NCBI RefSeq assembly: GCF_003057875.1 | Contig: NZ_PYXZ01000013.1 | Span: forward strand, 62,427-126,426 | Reading direction: 5' to 3' | DNA length: 64,000 bases | Source: Nocardioides currus | GTDB lineage: Bacteria > Actinomycetota > Actinomycetes > Propionibacteriales > Nocardioidaceae | Part shown: piece after piece, positions 1-7,446 of the stretch | Position numbering within the stretch: the stretch's first letter is position 1 | How the letters are laid out: each line of letters starts with the position of its first letter | Notes under the pieces: generated by a model | What the model was told of the DNA's origin: nothing | What the model saw: only the letters and a program-made list of their open reading frames with translations | Database searches by the model: none | Translations under genes and position numbers: made by a program

Positions 1-986
1 GTGCCGTCGAGCACCCCCCACTGCTTCCCCTCGACCCAGCGCGCACCCGAGGTGGCGAGGGTCGGGAAGCCCGAGGTCCACTTCGCGTCGCGCTGACCGC
101 CGGGCAGGAAGTGGTCGGTCATCTCCACCGTCTCGTCGTACGGCGGTCGCGGGTCCCAGCCGTAGTCGCCGCCGGGGCGCAGCAGGTTGACCTCGTCGTC
201 GCGGTAGCTGCCCTGCTCGACCGACCAGATCGTGCCGTCCTCGCGCTGGGCCAGCCCCTGCACGTTGCGGTGGCCGAAGGTGAAGACGTAGGCCCGGTTG
301 CCGCCGTCGGCGTAGAACGGGTTGTCCGGCCACGGCTCGCCCGTGCGCCGATCGAGGCGCAGCACCTTGCCGCCGAGGGTGTCGAGGTTGCGGGAGTTCC
401 CGGACACGTGCGCGTCACCGGTGCCCACGAGGAGGGCGCCGGACGTGCGGTCGATCAGGAGCCGGCACCCACCGTGCTGGCCGGTCGTGGCCGGGATGCC
501 CGCCACCAGCAGCCGGGGCTTGCGGACCTTGCGGCGGACGAGCTTCCACGACATCACCCGGACGTCGTGGCCGGTCGTCGTGGTCCCGCCCTGGCAGGTG
601 TAGATGCGGCGGTTCTTTCGGAAGTCGGGGTCGATGGCCAGCGACATCAGCCCGGTCTCGATCGAGACCCACACGTCCTCGCTGGGGAAGTCGACCCGGC
701 GGCGCTCGCCGCGGGTGATCCGGGTCAGGTGGGCGTTGTTGCGCCCGGTGACCAGCAGGCTGCCCGACGGCAGCTGCTGGACGTCCCACGGGACGCGGAA
801 CCCCGCGGCCAGCTCGCGGACCTTGAGCCGGGGCAGCGTGCGGACCTCGCCCTGGAGCGTGCCGACCGTCGCCGGCTCGCGGCGCTCCGCATGATCCGGA
901 CGGTCCGACCCGTCGGCGGCGACGCCGTGCGGGGTGGTGAGCAGGCTGACGCCCAGGACGACGACGACCAGCAGAGCACGGCGCAT
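1..986 (-). CDS. Secreted PQQ-type sugar dehydrogenase-like beta-propeller protein (GSDH family), C-terminus cut by window
   Basis: The visible 328 residues begin with a signal peptide (MRRALLVVVVLGVSLLTTP) and continue with the repeated blades of the glucose/sorbosone dehydrogenase family. Landmarks are WDVQQLPSGSLLVTGR, GLMSLAIDPDF, LLVGTGDAHVSGNSRN, GGKVLRLDRRTGEPWPDNPF, FTFGHRNVQGLAQ and DDEVNLLRPGGDYGWD. Family members oxidise sugars or other alcohols outside the membrane using PQQ, but many actinobacterial members have no tested substrate, so only the fold and export are safe. The ATG at 986 is preceded by TATGGT and six bases, so the gene looks leaderless and separately transcribed from panB, which ends 13 bases upstream. 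The 3' end lies beyond position 1. Confidence 0.8.
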   Translation of the reverse strand, partial: MRRALLVVVVLGVSLLTTPHGVAADGSDRPDHAERREPATVGTLQGEVRTLPRLKVRELAAGFRVPWDVQQLPSGSLLVTGRNNAHLTRITRGERRRVDFPSEDVWVSIETGLMSLAIDPDFRKNRRIYTCQGGTTTTGHDVRVMSWKLVRRKVRKPRLLVAGIPATTGQHGGCRLLIDRTSGALLVGTGDAHVSGNSRNLDTLGGKVLRLDRRTGEPWPDNPFYADGGNRAYVFTFGHRNVQGLAQREDGTIWSVEQGSYRDDEVNLLRPGGDYGWDPRPPYDETVEMTDHFLPGGQRDAKWTSGFPTLATSGARWVEGKQWGVLDG

Positions 987-992
987 GCCGCG

Positions 993-998
993 ACCATA
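993..998 (-). promoter_or_regulatory. -10 box of a leaderless promoter (GSDH-family gene)
   Basis: Read on the minus strand, TATGGT is followed by CGCGGC and then the ATG at 986. Transcription would start at or next to the A of the ATG. There is no ribosome-binding site, and the box lies in the short gap after the panB stop. Confidence 0.5.
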
Positions 999-999
999 G

Positions 1000-1854
1000 T
1001 CAGAAGGTGTGCTCGGTCCCGGGGAACGCGCCGCTGCGGACGTCGTCGGCGTAGGCGCGGGCGCCCTCGAGGAGCACGGAGTGCACGTCGGCGTACTGCT
1101 TGACGAACCTGGCCATCCGGCCGGTGCGCAACCCGAAGGCGTCCTGCCAGACCAGCACCTGGCCGTCGCATCCGTTGCCGGCGCCGATGCCGATGGTGGG
1201 GATGGTCAGCTCCTTGCTGATCTGCTCGGCGACGTCGCCGGGCACCATCTCCATCACGACGGCGAAGGCGCCCGCCTCCTGGACCGCACGGGCGTCGGCC
1301 AGGACGCGTTCGCTCGCGTCGCCGCGGCCCTGCACGCGGTAGCCGCCGAGGGTGTGCTCGGACTGGGGCGTGAAGCCGATGTGCGCCATCACCGGGATGC
1401 CACCCCGGGTGCACTTCTCGATCACGGGTGCCATCTCGGCGCCGCCCTCGAGCTTCACGGCGTGCGCGCCCGCCTCCTTCATGAAGCGGACGGCGGTGAG
1501 GTAGCCCTGCTCGGGGGAGGCCTGGTAGCTGCCGAAGGGCAGGTCGCCGACGACCATCGCGCGACTGACGCTGCGGGTGACGGCGCGGGTGAGGGGCAGG
1601 AGCTCGTCGACCGTGATCGGGAGCGAGGTCTCGTTGCCGAGGACGTTGTTGGAGGCGGAGTCGCCCACCAGCAGCAGGTCGATGCCGGCCTCGTCGAAGG
1701 TCTGGGCGGTGTACATGTCGTAGGCCGTCAGCATCGTGATCTTCTCGCCGCGCTCCTTCATCTCCCGGAGGTGATGGGTGCGGACCTTCCTGATCGGCGC
1801 GGTCGTCGCTGCGGGCGTGCTGCCACTGCCGTACGGCGCGGTCTCTTCGCTCAT
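1000..1854 (-). CDS. panB: 3-methyl-2-oxobutanoate hydroxymethyltransferase (PanB)
   Basis: This cytosolic enzyme transfers a hydroxymethyl group from methylene-tetrahydrofolate to 2-oxoisovalerate, giving ketopantoate, the first committed step to pantothenate and CoA. The 284 residues show the family signature: LLVGDSASNNVLG with metal-binding D65, VVGDLPFGSY with D104, VKLEGG with K134, AHIGFTPQ, and EMVPG carrying the catalytic Glu near 202, then IGIGAGNGCDGQVLV. An in-frame ATG lies seven codons upstream at 1875. I prefer the ATG at 1854 because GGAGGAG sits nine bases before it, while the upstream ATG lies inside that ribosome-binding region. No panC or panD is adjacent. The N-terminal 20 residues are a poorly conserved Ala/Thr-rich extension. 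Confidence 0.95.
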   Translation of the reverse strand: MSEETAPYGSGSTPAATTAPIRKVRTHHLREMKERGEKITMLTAYDMYTAQTFDEAGIDLLLVGDSASNNVLGNETSLPITVDELLPLTRAVTRSVSRAMVVGDLPFGSYQASPEQGYLTAVRFMKEAGAHAVKLEGGAEMAPVIEKCTRGGIPVMAHIGFTPQSEHTLGGYRVQGRGDASERVLADARAVQEAGAFAVVMEMVPGDVAEQISKELTIPTIGIGAGNGCDGQVLVWQDAFGLRTGRMARFVKQYADVHSVLLEGARAYADDVRSGAFPGTEHTF

Positions 1855-1951
1855 GCTCTGATCTCCTCCAGACATCTCGCAGCTCCCGGTCGGAGTCCAC
1901 GGACGCCTTCAGGCTAGACCGCGTCGAGGGGGTACGGCGCTGTGTGAAGCG

Positions 1952-2467
1952 TCACTGCCCGATCAGCTCTGTCAGGCTCGACGGCCCGGCGTCGACCTCG
2001 TCCTCGTCGGCCGAGATGGGCTGGATCGAGCCGATCGACAGCTCGACCTCCGCTGCCCCACCGGTGGCCCCACCGGCGGCCCCGTCGCGCACGGTCAGCC
2101 GCACCATCACGTTGCCGCGGGTGGCCCGCACATCCTCGAGGTCGGTGGCCTCCCCGAGCGTCAGCCCGGCGTCCTCGACGGCCTGCTCGAGCGTCGCGCG
2201 GATCTGCCCGGGCTTCCCGGCGACGCCGGTGAAGCGGCCGGTGCCGCGGTAGTCGTAGAGCCCGAAGCCGCTGCGCTCGGTGAAGCGCATCGGCACGTCG
2301 GGGGCCGGGACGCCGAGGGCGCTGCTGAGGGCCGGGAGGACGTCACGCCCGACGTCGACGACCTCGGCGGACGTCTCGTCGGGGGAGGGGTCGCCGCCCT
2401 CGCGGACGTCGGTGCTGCACGCGAGGAGGGTCGCCCCCAGCACCGCGAGCAGCAGGAGCCTGGTCAT
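1952..2467 (-). CDS. Small lipoprotein, last gene of the DUF1023 hydrolase cassette
   Basis: The 171-residue product has a lipoprotein signal peptide: MTRLLLLAVLGATLLACS, with the lipidated Cys in LLAC. The mature part is about 155 residues, with beta-prone stretches (SGFGLYDYRGTGRF, NVMVRLTVRDG, AEVELSIGSIQP) and an acidic C-terminus. I do not recognise a named family. An in-frame start 11 codons upstream exists, but only the ATG at 2467 gives a clean signal peptide, and GGGTGGG lies just before it. It starts 23 bases after the hydrolase gene stop, so it is probably co-transcribed. Small lipoproteins encoded after secreted effectors are often immunity or chaperone proteins; that role is an inference here. 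Confidence 0.7.
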   Translation of the reverse strand: MTRLLLLAVLGATLLACSTDVREGGDPSPDETSAEVVDVGRDVLPALSSALGVPAPDVPMRFTERSGFGLYDYRGTGRFTGVAGKPGQIRATLEQAVEDAGLTLGEATDLEDVRATRGNVMVRLTVRDGAAGGATGGAAEVELSIGSIQPISADEDEVDAGPSSLTELIGQ

Positions 2468-2490
2468 GGCGCCCACCCTAGGCGGCCGCG

Positions 2491-4344
2491 TCACGGCCAC
2501 AGGTCCGCGAAGTCGTCCACCCGGTCACCCACCCAGTCCTTGCCGTCCTCGTAGGCGTCCTGGACCTCCTGCACCGTGGTGTCGACCTCCTTCTCCACCT
2601 GGTAGGCCACCTCGTCCCTCGCCCAGTCGAAGGCCATGTCGTTGGCGTCCTGGGTGCGCCCGCCGGTCAGGTCGGGCTCGTCGCCGCGCACGATGTCGGT
2701 GAGGTTGCTCAGCGACTCCGGGTTGGTCACGGGGTCGAAGTAGGAGGTGTGGTTGGCGACTCCCTGCCCGAGGTTGTCGGCGTGGAACTCCGGTCCGGCG
2801 GCGCTCGTGAACACCTTGGCGCCGAAGTCGGCCTGGGTCGGGTCCTGGCCCATCCCGACGTCGCCGTCGCGACCGAGCCACGAGACGAAGTCGTTGTCGG
2901 CCGCCGCCGCGTAGACCTTGCCCTCGGGCATGTGCAGGTCCGCGGCGCTGTTGACGTCGTCCCCGCCGGCGCCCGGGCTGCCGATCAGGGCGAGCGCGTC
3001 CGCGTCCAGCCCGACGTCGTGCGCGGCGTGAGCGGCCGTCGTCGAGCCGTAGCTGTGGCCGATGACGGTGAGGTTGGAGTCGGCTTCCTCGGGCCGCTGG
3101 TCGCTCGCTCGCAGGCCGTCGACGAAGTCGGCCAGCAGCTTCCCACCCGCCTCGGCCTTGTCCTCGGTGACCACGCTGCCCATGTCCAGGCCATCACCGG
3201 GCCAGTCGAGGGCGTTCTCGGGGTTCCAGCTGGGGGCGTCGTAGCCCATCCAGGCGATGGTCGCCGCCGACTCCCCGTTGCGGATGGCCTGCTGCTGGAG
3301 CATGTAGGCGTCGCGCCCCTGGCCCGCGATGTTGGTGCCGTCGTTGGTGATGCCCGGCACGATCACGGCGGTGTTGTCGGCCGTGTCGGGGTCGCCGTAG
3401 CCGACCGCCACGGCGCCGTCGCCGCCGAAGGCTCCGGGCTGGTAGACGATCAGGTTGACGTCGGTCGTGGTGTCGGGCGGGTCGGCGGTGGTCGGGACGT
3501 CGATCGCGTCCTGTGCGGCCTGCGCGCGGTCGAGCAGTCGCTGCTCGGCCTTGGTGAGCTCCTCGCCGGCGTCGACCTTGGCCTGGAGGTCGTCGAGGTC
3601 GCGCTCCATCGAGGTGCGGTTGGCGTCGTCACGGTCACCGGTCGGGATGCCGTTGGTGTTGCCGACCAGGTCGGGGTCGCTGATCTTGAGGGCTTCGCGC
3701 TCGGCCTGGGTGAGGGCGTTCCACCAGTCGTTGATCGCCTCGGGGTCGCCGCCCAATCTGGTCAGGTCGTTGCGCAGCGCGGCGATGTCGGTGGTGTCGC
3801 GATCCGCCTCGTCGCGTCCCTCGCCCGTGGTGTCCACGGCCTCGAAGGCGGCGACCAGCGTGTCCTCCGCGGCGGTGACGTCACCCCAGAACGCGGCGAT
3901 GTCGTCGACGAGCCGGTCGACCCTGCCCTGCAGCTCCCGGGCGCGGGTCTCGAGGGCGGCGACCTCGTCGGCGGTGCTCTGCCCGATCGCGGTGACCAGG
4001 GCGTCGATGTCGTGGTTGACGCCGGTGCGCCGACCGACGAGGGCGTCGCGCCGGGTGGTGAGGGCCACGACCTGGTCGACGTAGGTGTCGCAGGCGACCG
4101 CGACCCGGGCGAACGCGGCCCGGGCGGCACCGGTGTCCCGCGCGACGCGCGTCATCGCGTGGTCGGCGGCCTCGGCGGCGTCGCCCGTCCAGTCGGCGGG
4201 TGCTCCGTGGGCGGTCATCCACTCCGAGACGTCCGACATGGTGGTGGCGGCGGACCGGAAGGCGGTGGTCACGCTGCTGGCGGCCGGGCTGGCGGTCAGC
4301 TCCTGGACGGCCGCGACGTGCGCGGGCACGGTGATCGTCGTCAT
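2491..4344 (-). CDS. Alpha/beta hydrolase of DUF1023 type with N-terminal WxG helical region
   Basis: The 617-residue protein has three parts. Residues 1-110 are Ala-rich helices with a WTG motif at 52-54, resembling WXG100/LXG targeting regions. Residues 110-300 are a charged coiled-coil-like segment. From about 305 on comes the alpha/beta hydrolase domain: VAVGYGDPDTADNTAVIVPG, then VIGHSYGS with nucleophile Ser431, Asp483 or Asp485 in AADNDF, and His532 in ANHTSYFDP. DUF1023 proteins are usually linked to ESX-like loci and their substrates are unknown. The start is set by the 1-base TGATG overlap with the upstream gene. No classical signal peptide is present, which fits export by a type VII route. 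The C-terminal 60 residues are acidic and helical. Confidence 0.8.
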   Translation of the reverse strand: MTTITVPAHVAAVQELTASPAASSVTTAFRSAATTMSDVSEWMTAHGAPADWTGDAAEAADHAMTRVARDTGAARAAFARVAVACDTYVDQVVALTTRRDALVGRRTGVNHDIDALVTAIGQSTADEVAALETRARELQGRVDRLVDDIAAFWGDVTAAEDTLVAAFEAVDTTGEGRDEADRDTTDIAALRNDLTRLGGDPEAINDWWNALTQAEREALKISDPDLVGNTNGIPTGDRDDANRTSMERDLDDLQAKVDAGEELTKAEQRLLDRAQAAQDAIDVPTTADPPDTTTDVNLIVYQPGAFGGDGAVAVGYGDPDTADNTAVIVPGITNDGTNIAGQGRDAYMLQQQAIRNGESAATIAWMGYDAPSWNPENALDWPGDGLDMGSVVTEDKAEAGGKLLADFVDGLRASDQRPEEADSNLTVIGHSYGSTTAAHAAHDVGLDADALALIGSPGAGGDDVNSAADLHMPEGKVYAAAADNDFVSWLGRDGDVGMGQDPTQADFGAKVFTSAAGPEFHADNLGQGVANHTSYFDPVTNPESLSNLTDIVRGDEPDLTGGRTQDANDMAFDWARDEVAYQVEKEVDTTVQEVQDAYEDGKDWVGDRVDDFADLWP

Positions 4345-4667
4345 CACGCACCCCCGGTCGGGGAGGCGTTGCGGTCGGTCCACGCCATCAGCTGCTGGCT
4401 GCGCTCGACGACGTCGCTGTCGGCCTGGGCGTAGAGCAGGCGGGCCTCCCGCAACGTGTCGCCGTGGTCGGCGGCGTCGGTGCGCAGGCGCTTGACCTCG
4501 GTCATCCAGGTGTCGACGAACGCCCGGGCTGCGCCTTCCACCCGGTCCCCGAGCAGGGTGACGTCGGCGTCGGCGAGGGACTTGCCGCAGCCGCGGACGT
4601 CCTCGCTGGTCTCCTCCCAGGCGGTGGCCGCGGTGTCGAGGGCGGCGAGGTAGACACGCAGGCTCAT
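4344..4667 (-). CDS. WXG100-like small helical protein
   Basis: The 107-residue product has the size and all-helical character of WXG100/EsxA-like proteins, with a Trp-containing first helix (TAATAWEETSEDV), a central FVDTWMTEVKRLR and a late YAQAD at 79-83. That last motif matches the YxxxD/E export motif of type VII substrates. A true WxG turn is not obvious, so this is a WXG100-like call rather than a firm family assignment. The gene overlaps the upstream gene by ATGA and the downstream hydrolase by one base, so the three are almost certainly translated from one mRNA. A likely role is as partner of the hydrolase N-terminus (inference). No EccC or other secretion machinery lies in this window. 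Confidence 0.65.
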   Translation of the reverse strand: MSLRVYLAALDTAATAWEETSEDVRGCGKSLADADVTLLGDRVEGAARAFVDTWMTEVKRLRTDAADHGDTLREARLLYAQADSDVVERSQQLMAWTDRNASPTGGA

Positions 4668-5185
4668 GCGTCCGCCCCCTCGCCGGCCAGCAGCGCCTCG
4701 TGCAGCTGCGCGGGGACGTAGAGCGGGTCGCTGGTGATGTTGACCGAGACCGCGTCGTCGGCCGCGCTGGCGATCAGCTCGAACGGCCCCGCGACACCGC
4801 GGAGGCGCGGCGACCCGTCGGCGGCGGGCCGCGGCTCCCAGCCGAGCCGGACGAGCAGGTTGCCCAGTGCGCGGAGCAGCGCACGCGCCCCGTCGTCGCC
4901 GAGGTCGGCATAGCTCGCCGCGGTCACCCAGCGGCGTACCTCCGGGTGGGCCTGGCTCCACCAGTAGTCGACGCGGGTGGCGGGCTCGTGCCCGAGGTTG
5001 AGGCTCAGGGTCGCGAGCACGGTGTCGGCGTGGTGCTGGAGGGCCCGGCACTGCGCCCACGTCGCGCTCGGACGGTCGAGGATCGGCTCGACCGGGGGGA
5101 GCAGCACGATGTCGACGTCGGGGTGCCGCTCGCGCAGCACCCGCATCATCGGGTCGGCAGCCACGGCGTCCTCGGGGTCGTCCAT
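4664..5185 (-). CDS. Unrecognised 173-aa protein, first gene of the DUF1023 cassette
   Basis: The 173-residue soluble protein has no signal peptide or membrane segment. Its N-terminus is acidic (MDDPEDAVAADP). The middle part is helical (DYWWSQAHPEVRRWVTAASY, ALLRALGNLLVRLGWEPRP), followed by a short beta region ending in SVNITSDPLYVPAQLHEALL. I do not recognise it. The pattern of a helix, then a GW-type strand, then a strand ending in a short Ser/Thr run resembles the lipoprotein at the other end of the cassette, so both may belong to one loose family (inference). Its stop overlaps the next start by ATGA. The upstream frame stays open to 5608, but that region is antisense to the next gene and was excluded. 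Confidence 0.65.
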   Translation of the reverse strand: MDDPEDAVAADPMMRVLRERHPDVDIVLLPPVEPILDRPSATWAQCRALQHHADTVLATLSLNLGHEPATRVDYWWSQAHPEVRRWVTAASYADLGDDGARALLRALGNLLVRLGWEPRPAADGSPRLRGVAGPFELIASAADDAVSVNITSDPLYVPAQLHEALLAGEGADA

Positions 5186-5248
5186 GACCCCAGACTCACC
5201 CGTCGGGCGCGCGCCGAAACCTGGGGCCCGCCGACTGTGGAGGAACGG

Positions 5249-5289
5249 CCTTAGCCTCGCCTTAGCCATCGCATGGTTCGCGCTTAGCG
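5249..5289 (+). promoter_or_regulatory. 11-bp-phased CTTAGC direct repeats upstream of the secreted pair
   Basis: CCTTAGCC occurs at 5249 and again at 5260, and GCTTAGCG at 5282. The CTTAGC cores therefore start at 5250, 5261 and 5283, in register with an 11-bp repeat whose third unit (5272) has decayed. Direct repeats one helical turn apart are the usual binding pattern of OmpR/PhoB-type regulators. A gene for such a regulator lies 2 kb away at 7447-8142. Confidence 0.45.
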
Positions 5290-5342
5290 CTGCGCGCGCG
5301 AATCTCTCCTTCGTCAGCCACACCGTCTCGAGGAGAGAAACC

Positions 5343-5726
5343 ATGACCCGCACCAAGCTCATCGGCCTCGTCGCCGCCGCCATCGTCGTCATCGGCGCCG
5401 TGGTGGTGGCCGTCGTCTGGACCCAGGGCGACTCCGCCGAGGCCCGCGAGGCAGGCAGCTGCGAGGGCGCCTCGTTCGTGCTCGAGAGCGAGCGCGAGGA
5501 CAACGCGACCGAGGTGTCGTTCGAGGTCCAGGCCAGCGAGCCCGGGCAGGCGTGGGACGTCCGGATCGCCCAGGGCGACCAGGTCCTGGTCGAGGGCACC
5601 CGCACCACCGACGAGGACGCCGAGATCGACGTCGACGCCTACCTCGCCGAGGGCGCCGCCGGTGACGTCACCGCCACCGCCTCCTTCGAGGGCCAGACCT
5701 GCACCGCCACCATCCCCGCCAGCTGA
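5343..5726 (+). CDS. Membrane-anchored or secreted 127-aa protein, paralogue of the next gene
   Basis: An N-terminal hydrophobic segment (KLIGLVAAAIVVIGAVVVAV) is followed by an acidic extracytoplasmic domain of about 95 residues with two Cys (SCEGASF near the start, GQTCTATI near the end) that may form a disulphide. The domain shares with the next protein the pattern C-x-x-(G)A-x-x-x-L-x-x-(D/E)RE, W-D/T, and TRT-x-D-x-x-x-E-(I/V)-DVDA-(Y/F). Both products have exactly 127 residues, so a tandem duplication is likely. The ATG at 5343 follows GAGGAGAGAAACC. I do not recognise a named family. Phased repeats upstream and the neighbouring two-component system suggest regulation by an envelope signal. 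Confidence 0.75.
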   Translation: MTRTKLIGLVAAAIVVIGAVVVAVVWTQGDSAEAREAGSCEGASFVLESEREDNATEVSFEVQASEPGQAWDVRIAQGDQVLVEGTRTTDEDAEIDVDAYLAEGAAGDVTATASFEGQTCTATIPAS

Positions 5727-5751
5727 TCCACCACCCATCAAGGAGATCACC

Positions 5752-6135
5752 ATGAAGACCAGCACCCGCCTGACCGCCCTCGCCGGCGCCACCGCCCTCG
5801 TTGCCGCCCCGCTCACCGTCCTCGCGATGGCCCCCGCCAACGCCGACGTCGACCGCAACGGCCGCTGCGGGGCGGGCGTCTACGAGCTCAGCGTGGACCG
5901 TGAGCGCGGCGGCTACGACGTCGACGCCGGGATCGACGGTGTCAAGCCGTTCTCCAGGTGGACCTTCACGCTCACCCATGACGGCAAGCGCCTGACGAAG
6001 GTGACCCGCACGGCCGACGACGAGGGCGAGGTCGACGTCGATGCATTCGCGAAGAACACGCGCGGCAAGGACACGTTCGCCTTCACCGCCACGAGCGGTG
6101 CCGCGAAGTGCGGCACCAGCATCACCGTCGCCTGA
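5752..6135 (+). CDS. Secreted 127-aa protein, paralogue of the preceding gene
   Basis: A cleavable signal peptide (MKTSTRLTALAGATALVAAP, cut after APANA) precedes a mature domain of about 95 residues with Cys pairs at RCGAG and AKCGTS. It carries the shared TRTADDEGEVDVDAF block and a TFTATSG-like end seen in its neighbour. It has more Lys, Arg and aromatic residues than the first copy, so the two have diverged in charge. It starts 25 bases after the first gene, with AAGGAGATCACC before the ATG, so the two form one operon. It ends two bases before the stop of the convergent histidine kinase gene. No function can be assigned. Confidence 0.75.
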   Translation: MKTSTRLTALAGATALVAAPLTVLAMAPANADVDRNGRCGAGVYELSVDRERGGYDVDAGIDGVKPFSRWTFTLTHDGKRLTKVTRTADDEGEVDVDAFAKNTRGKDTFAFTATSGAAKCGTSITVA

Positions 6136-6137
6136 TC

Positions 6138-7445
6138 TCAGGCAGGTGGTCCGAGGTCGACCACCACACGGCCGCCGCCCGCGGGCGATGCGCCCACCAC
6201 GAGACCGCCACCGGATTCGGTGGCGGTCTTGTGCGCGATCGCCAGGCCGAGGCCGCTGGAGTCGGCGCCGCTCGCCCCGCGGCGTACGACGTCGACGTCG
6301 TCCGGGAAGCCCGGCCCCTCGTCGTCGACCGTCAGCACCACGCCGCCGCCGGCGCGGCGGGCGATCGTCATCGCGATGCCCGCGCCCTCGGGGGTGTGCG
6401 TGAAGACGTTGTCGAGGAGCACGTCGACGAGGGCCGCGAGGTCGGGCTCGCTGGCGTGCACCTCCTCGTCCGGCCCCGTCGGGACGTCGATGGTCAACGT
6501 GCGGCCCTGGTCCTCGGCGAGGGGCAGCCAGAACGCCGCGCGGTCGGCGAGCACGGCCAGCGCCGGAGTGCCGGCGACCAGGCCCTCCCGCTCGGAGCGA
6601 CGTGCCTCGCCGACCACGTGGTCGACCATCACCTGGAGCCGGTCGAGGTCCTCCGAGAGCCGCGCGCGGTCGTCGCCGGGAGGCAGGGCCTCGATCCGGA
6701 GGCGCAGCGAGGTGATCGGGGTCCGCAGCCGGTGGGACAGGTCGGCGACGGTCTCGCGCTCCCGTGTCAGGAGCAGCTCGATCCGGCCGACGAGCCGACG
6801 GAGCGCGGTGCCGAGCTCGCGCACCTCGGCCGGGCCGGACGGCGCGGGCGGACTGGTCCGGCGGTCGCCGAGGGTCTGGGCGTACGTCGCCAGGCGACCG
6901 ATCGGCTGCACGAACGACCGACCGACGCGGTCGGCGATGAGCAGGGCCCCGAGCAGCAGGACGGCGCCGAGGCCCGCGAGCACGAGGTAGGCCCGGGCCG
7001 TCGGCCCGGAGAACACGCTGGGCTCGGGGACGAAGACCCGCACGACCGGGGTGTCGGCCGCGCCGCCCGAGCTGCCGCCGAGCGAGACCGGCACCAGGAT
7101 CTGGGCGCCGCCGTCCACGTCGTCGACGCGGGCCTGGCCGGTCTGGCGCGACTGCACGACCCGTTCGTCCTCGCCCGGCTGGGGCCCGATCCCGGTGCCG
7201 TCGGGGTAGAGCACCGTCGTGACGCTGTCGGAGGTCTCGTTGATGCGCACGACGTAGACGCTGACGTCACCCTTGTCGGAGCCGGCCCCGGACACCACCG
7301 ACTCGGTCGCCTGCAGCTCGAGCGCGGCCGCCGCCAGCCGGTCCTCGAGCGCGTAGTCGCGCATCAGGATCGCCATCGGCACCAGCATCGCCAGCAGCAC
7401 CATCCCCACGGCCGCGGCGACGGTGACGATCAGGCTGCGGCGCAC
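6138..7445 (-). CDS. Sensor histidine kinase of a two-component system
   Basis: This 435-residue membrane kinase has TM1 at about 5-27, an extracytoplasmic sensor region at about 30-150, TM2 at about 152-171, a HAMP segment beginning VGRSFVQPIGRLATYAQTL, then the dimerisation helix ADLSHRLRTPITSLR with phospho-acceptor His238. The ATPase domain shows the N box DVLLDNVFTH (Asn346), G1 DEGPGF (375-380) and G2 SSGLGLAIAH (397-405). The sensor region has a Gly/Ser-rich loop and no recognised ligand domain. It starts with GTG one base after the stop of the response regulator gene, so the two are co-translated, regulator first. Its target could be the adjacent secreted pair. Confidence 0.93.
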   Translation of the reverse strand: MRRSLIVTVAAAVGMVLLAMLVPMAILMRDYALEDRLAAAALELQATESVVSGAGSDKGDVSVYVVRINETSDSVTTVLYPDGTGIGPQPGEDERVVQSRQTGQARVDDVDGGAQILVPVSLGGSSGGAADTPVVRVFVPEPSVFSGPTARAYLVLAGLGAVLLLGALLIADRVGRSFVQPIGRLATYAQTLGDRRTSPPAPSGPAEVRELGTALRRLVGRIELLLTRERETVADLSHRLRTPITSLRLRIEALPPGDDRARLSEDLDRLQVMVDHVVGEARRSEREGLVAGTPALAVLADRAAFWLPLAEDQGRTLTIDVPTGPDEEVHASEPDLAALVDVLLDNVFTHTPEGAGIAMTIARRAGGGVVLTVDDEGPGFPDDVDVVRRGASGADSSGLGLAIAHKTATESGGGLVVGASPAGGGRVVVDLGPPA

Positions 7446-7446
7446 G

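Noticed and set aside
5186..5608. Upstream extension of the 173-aa protein
   Set aside because: Antisense to the first secreted paralogue; the ATG at 5185 is a natural start.
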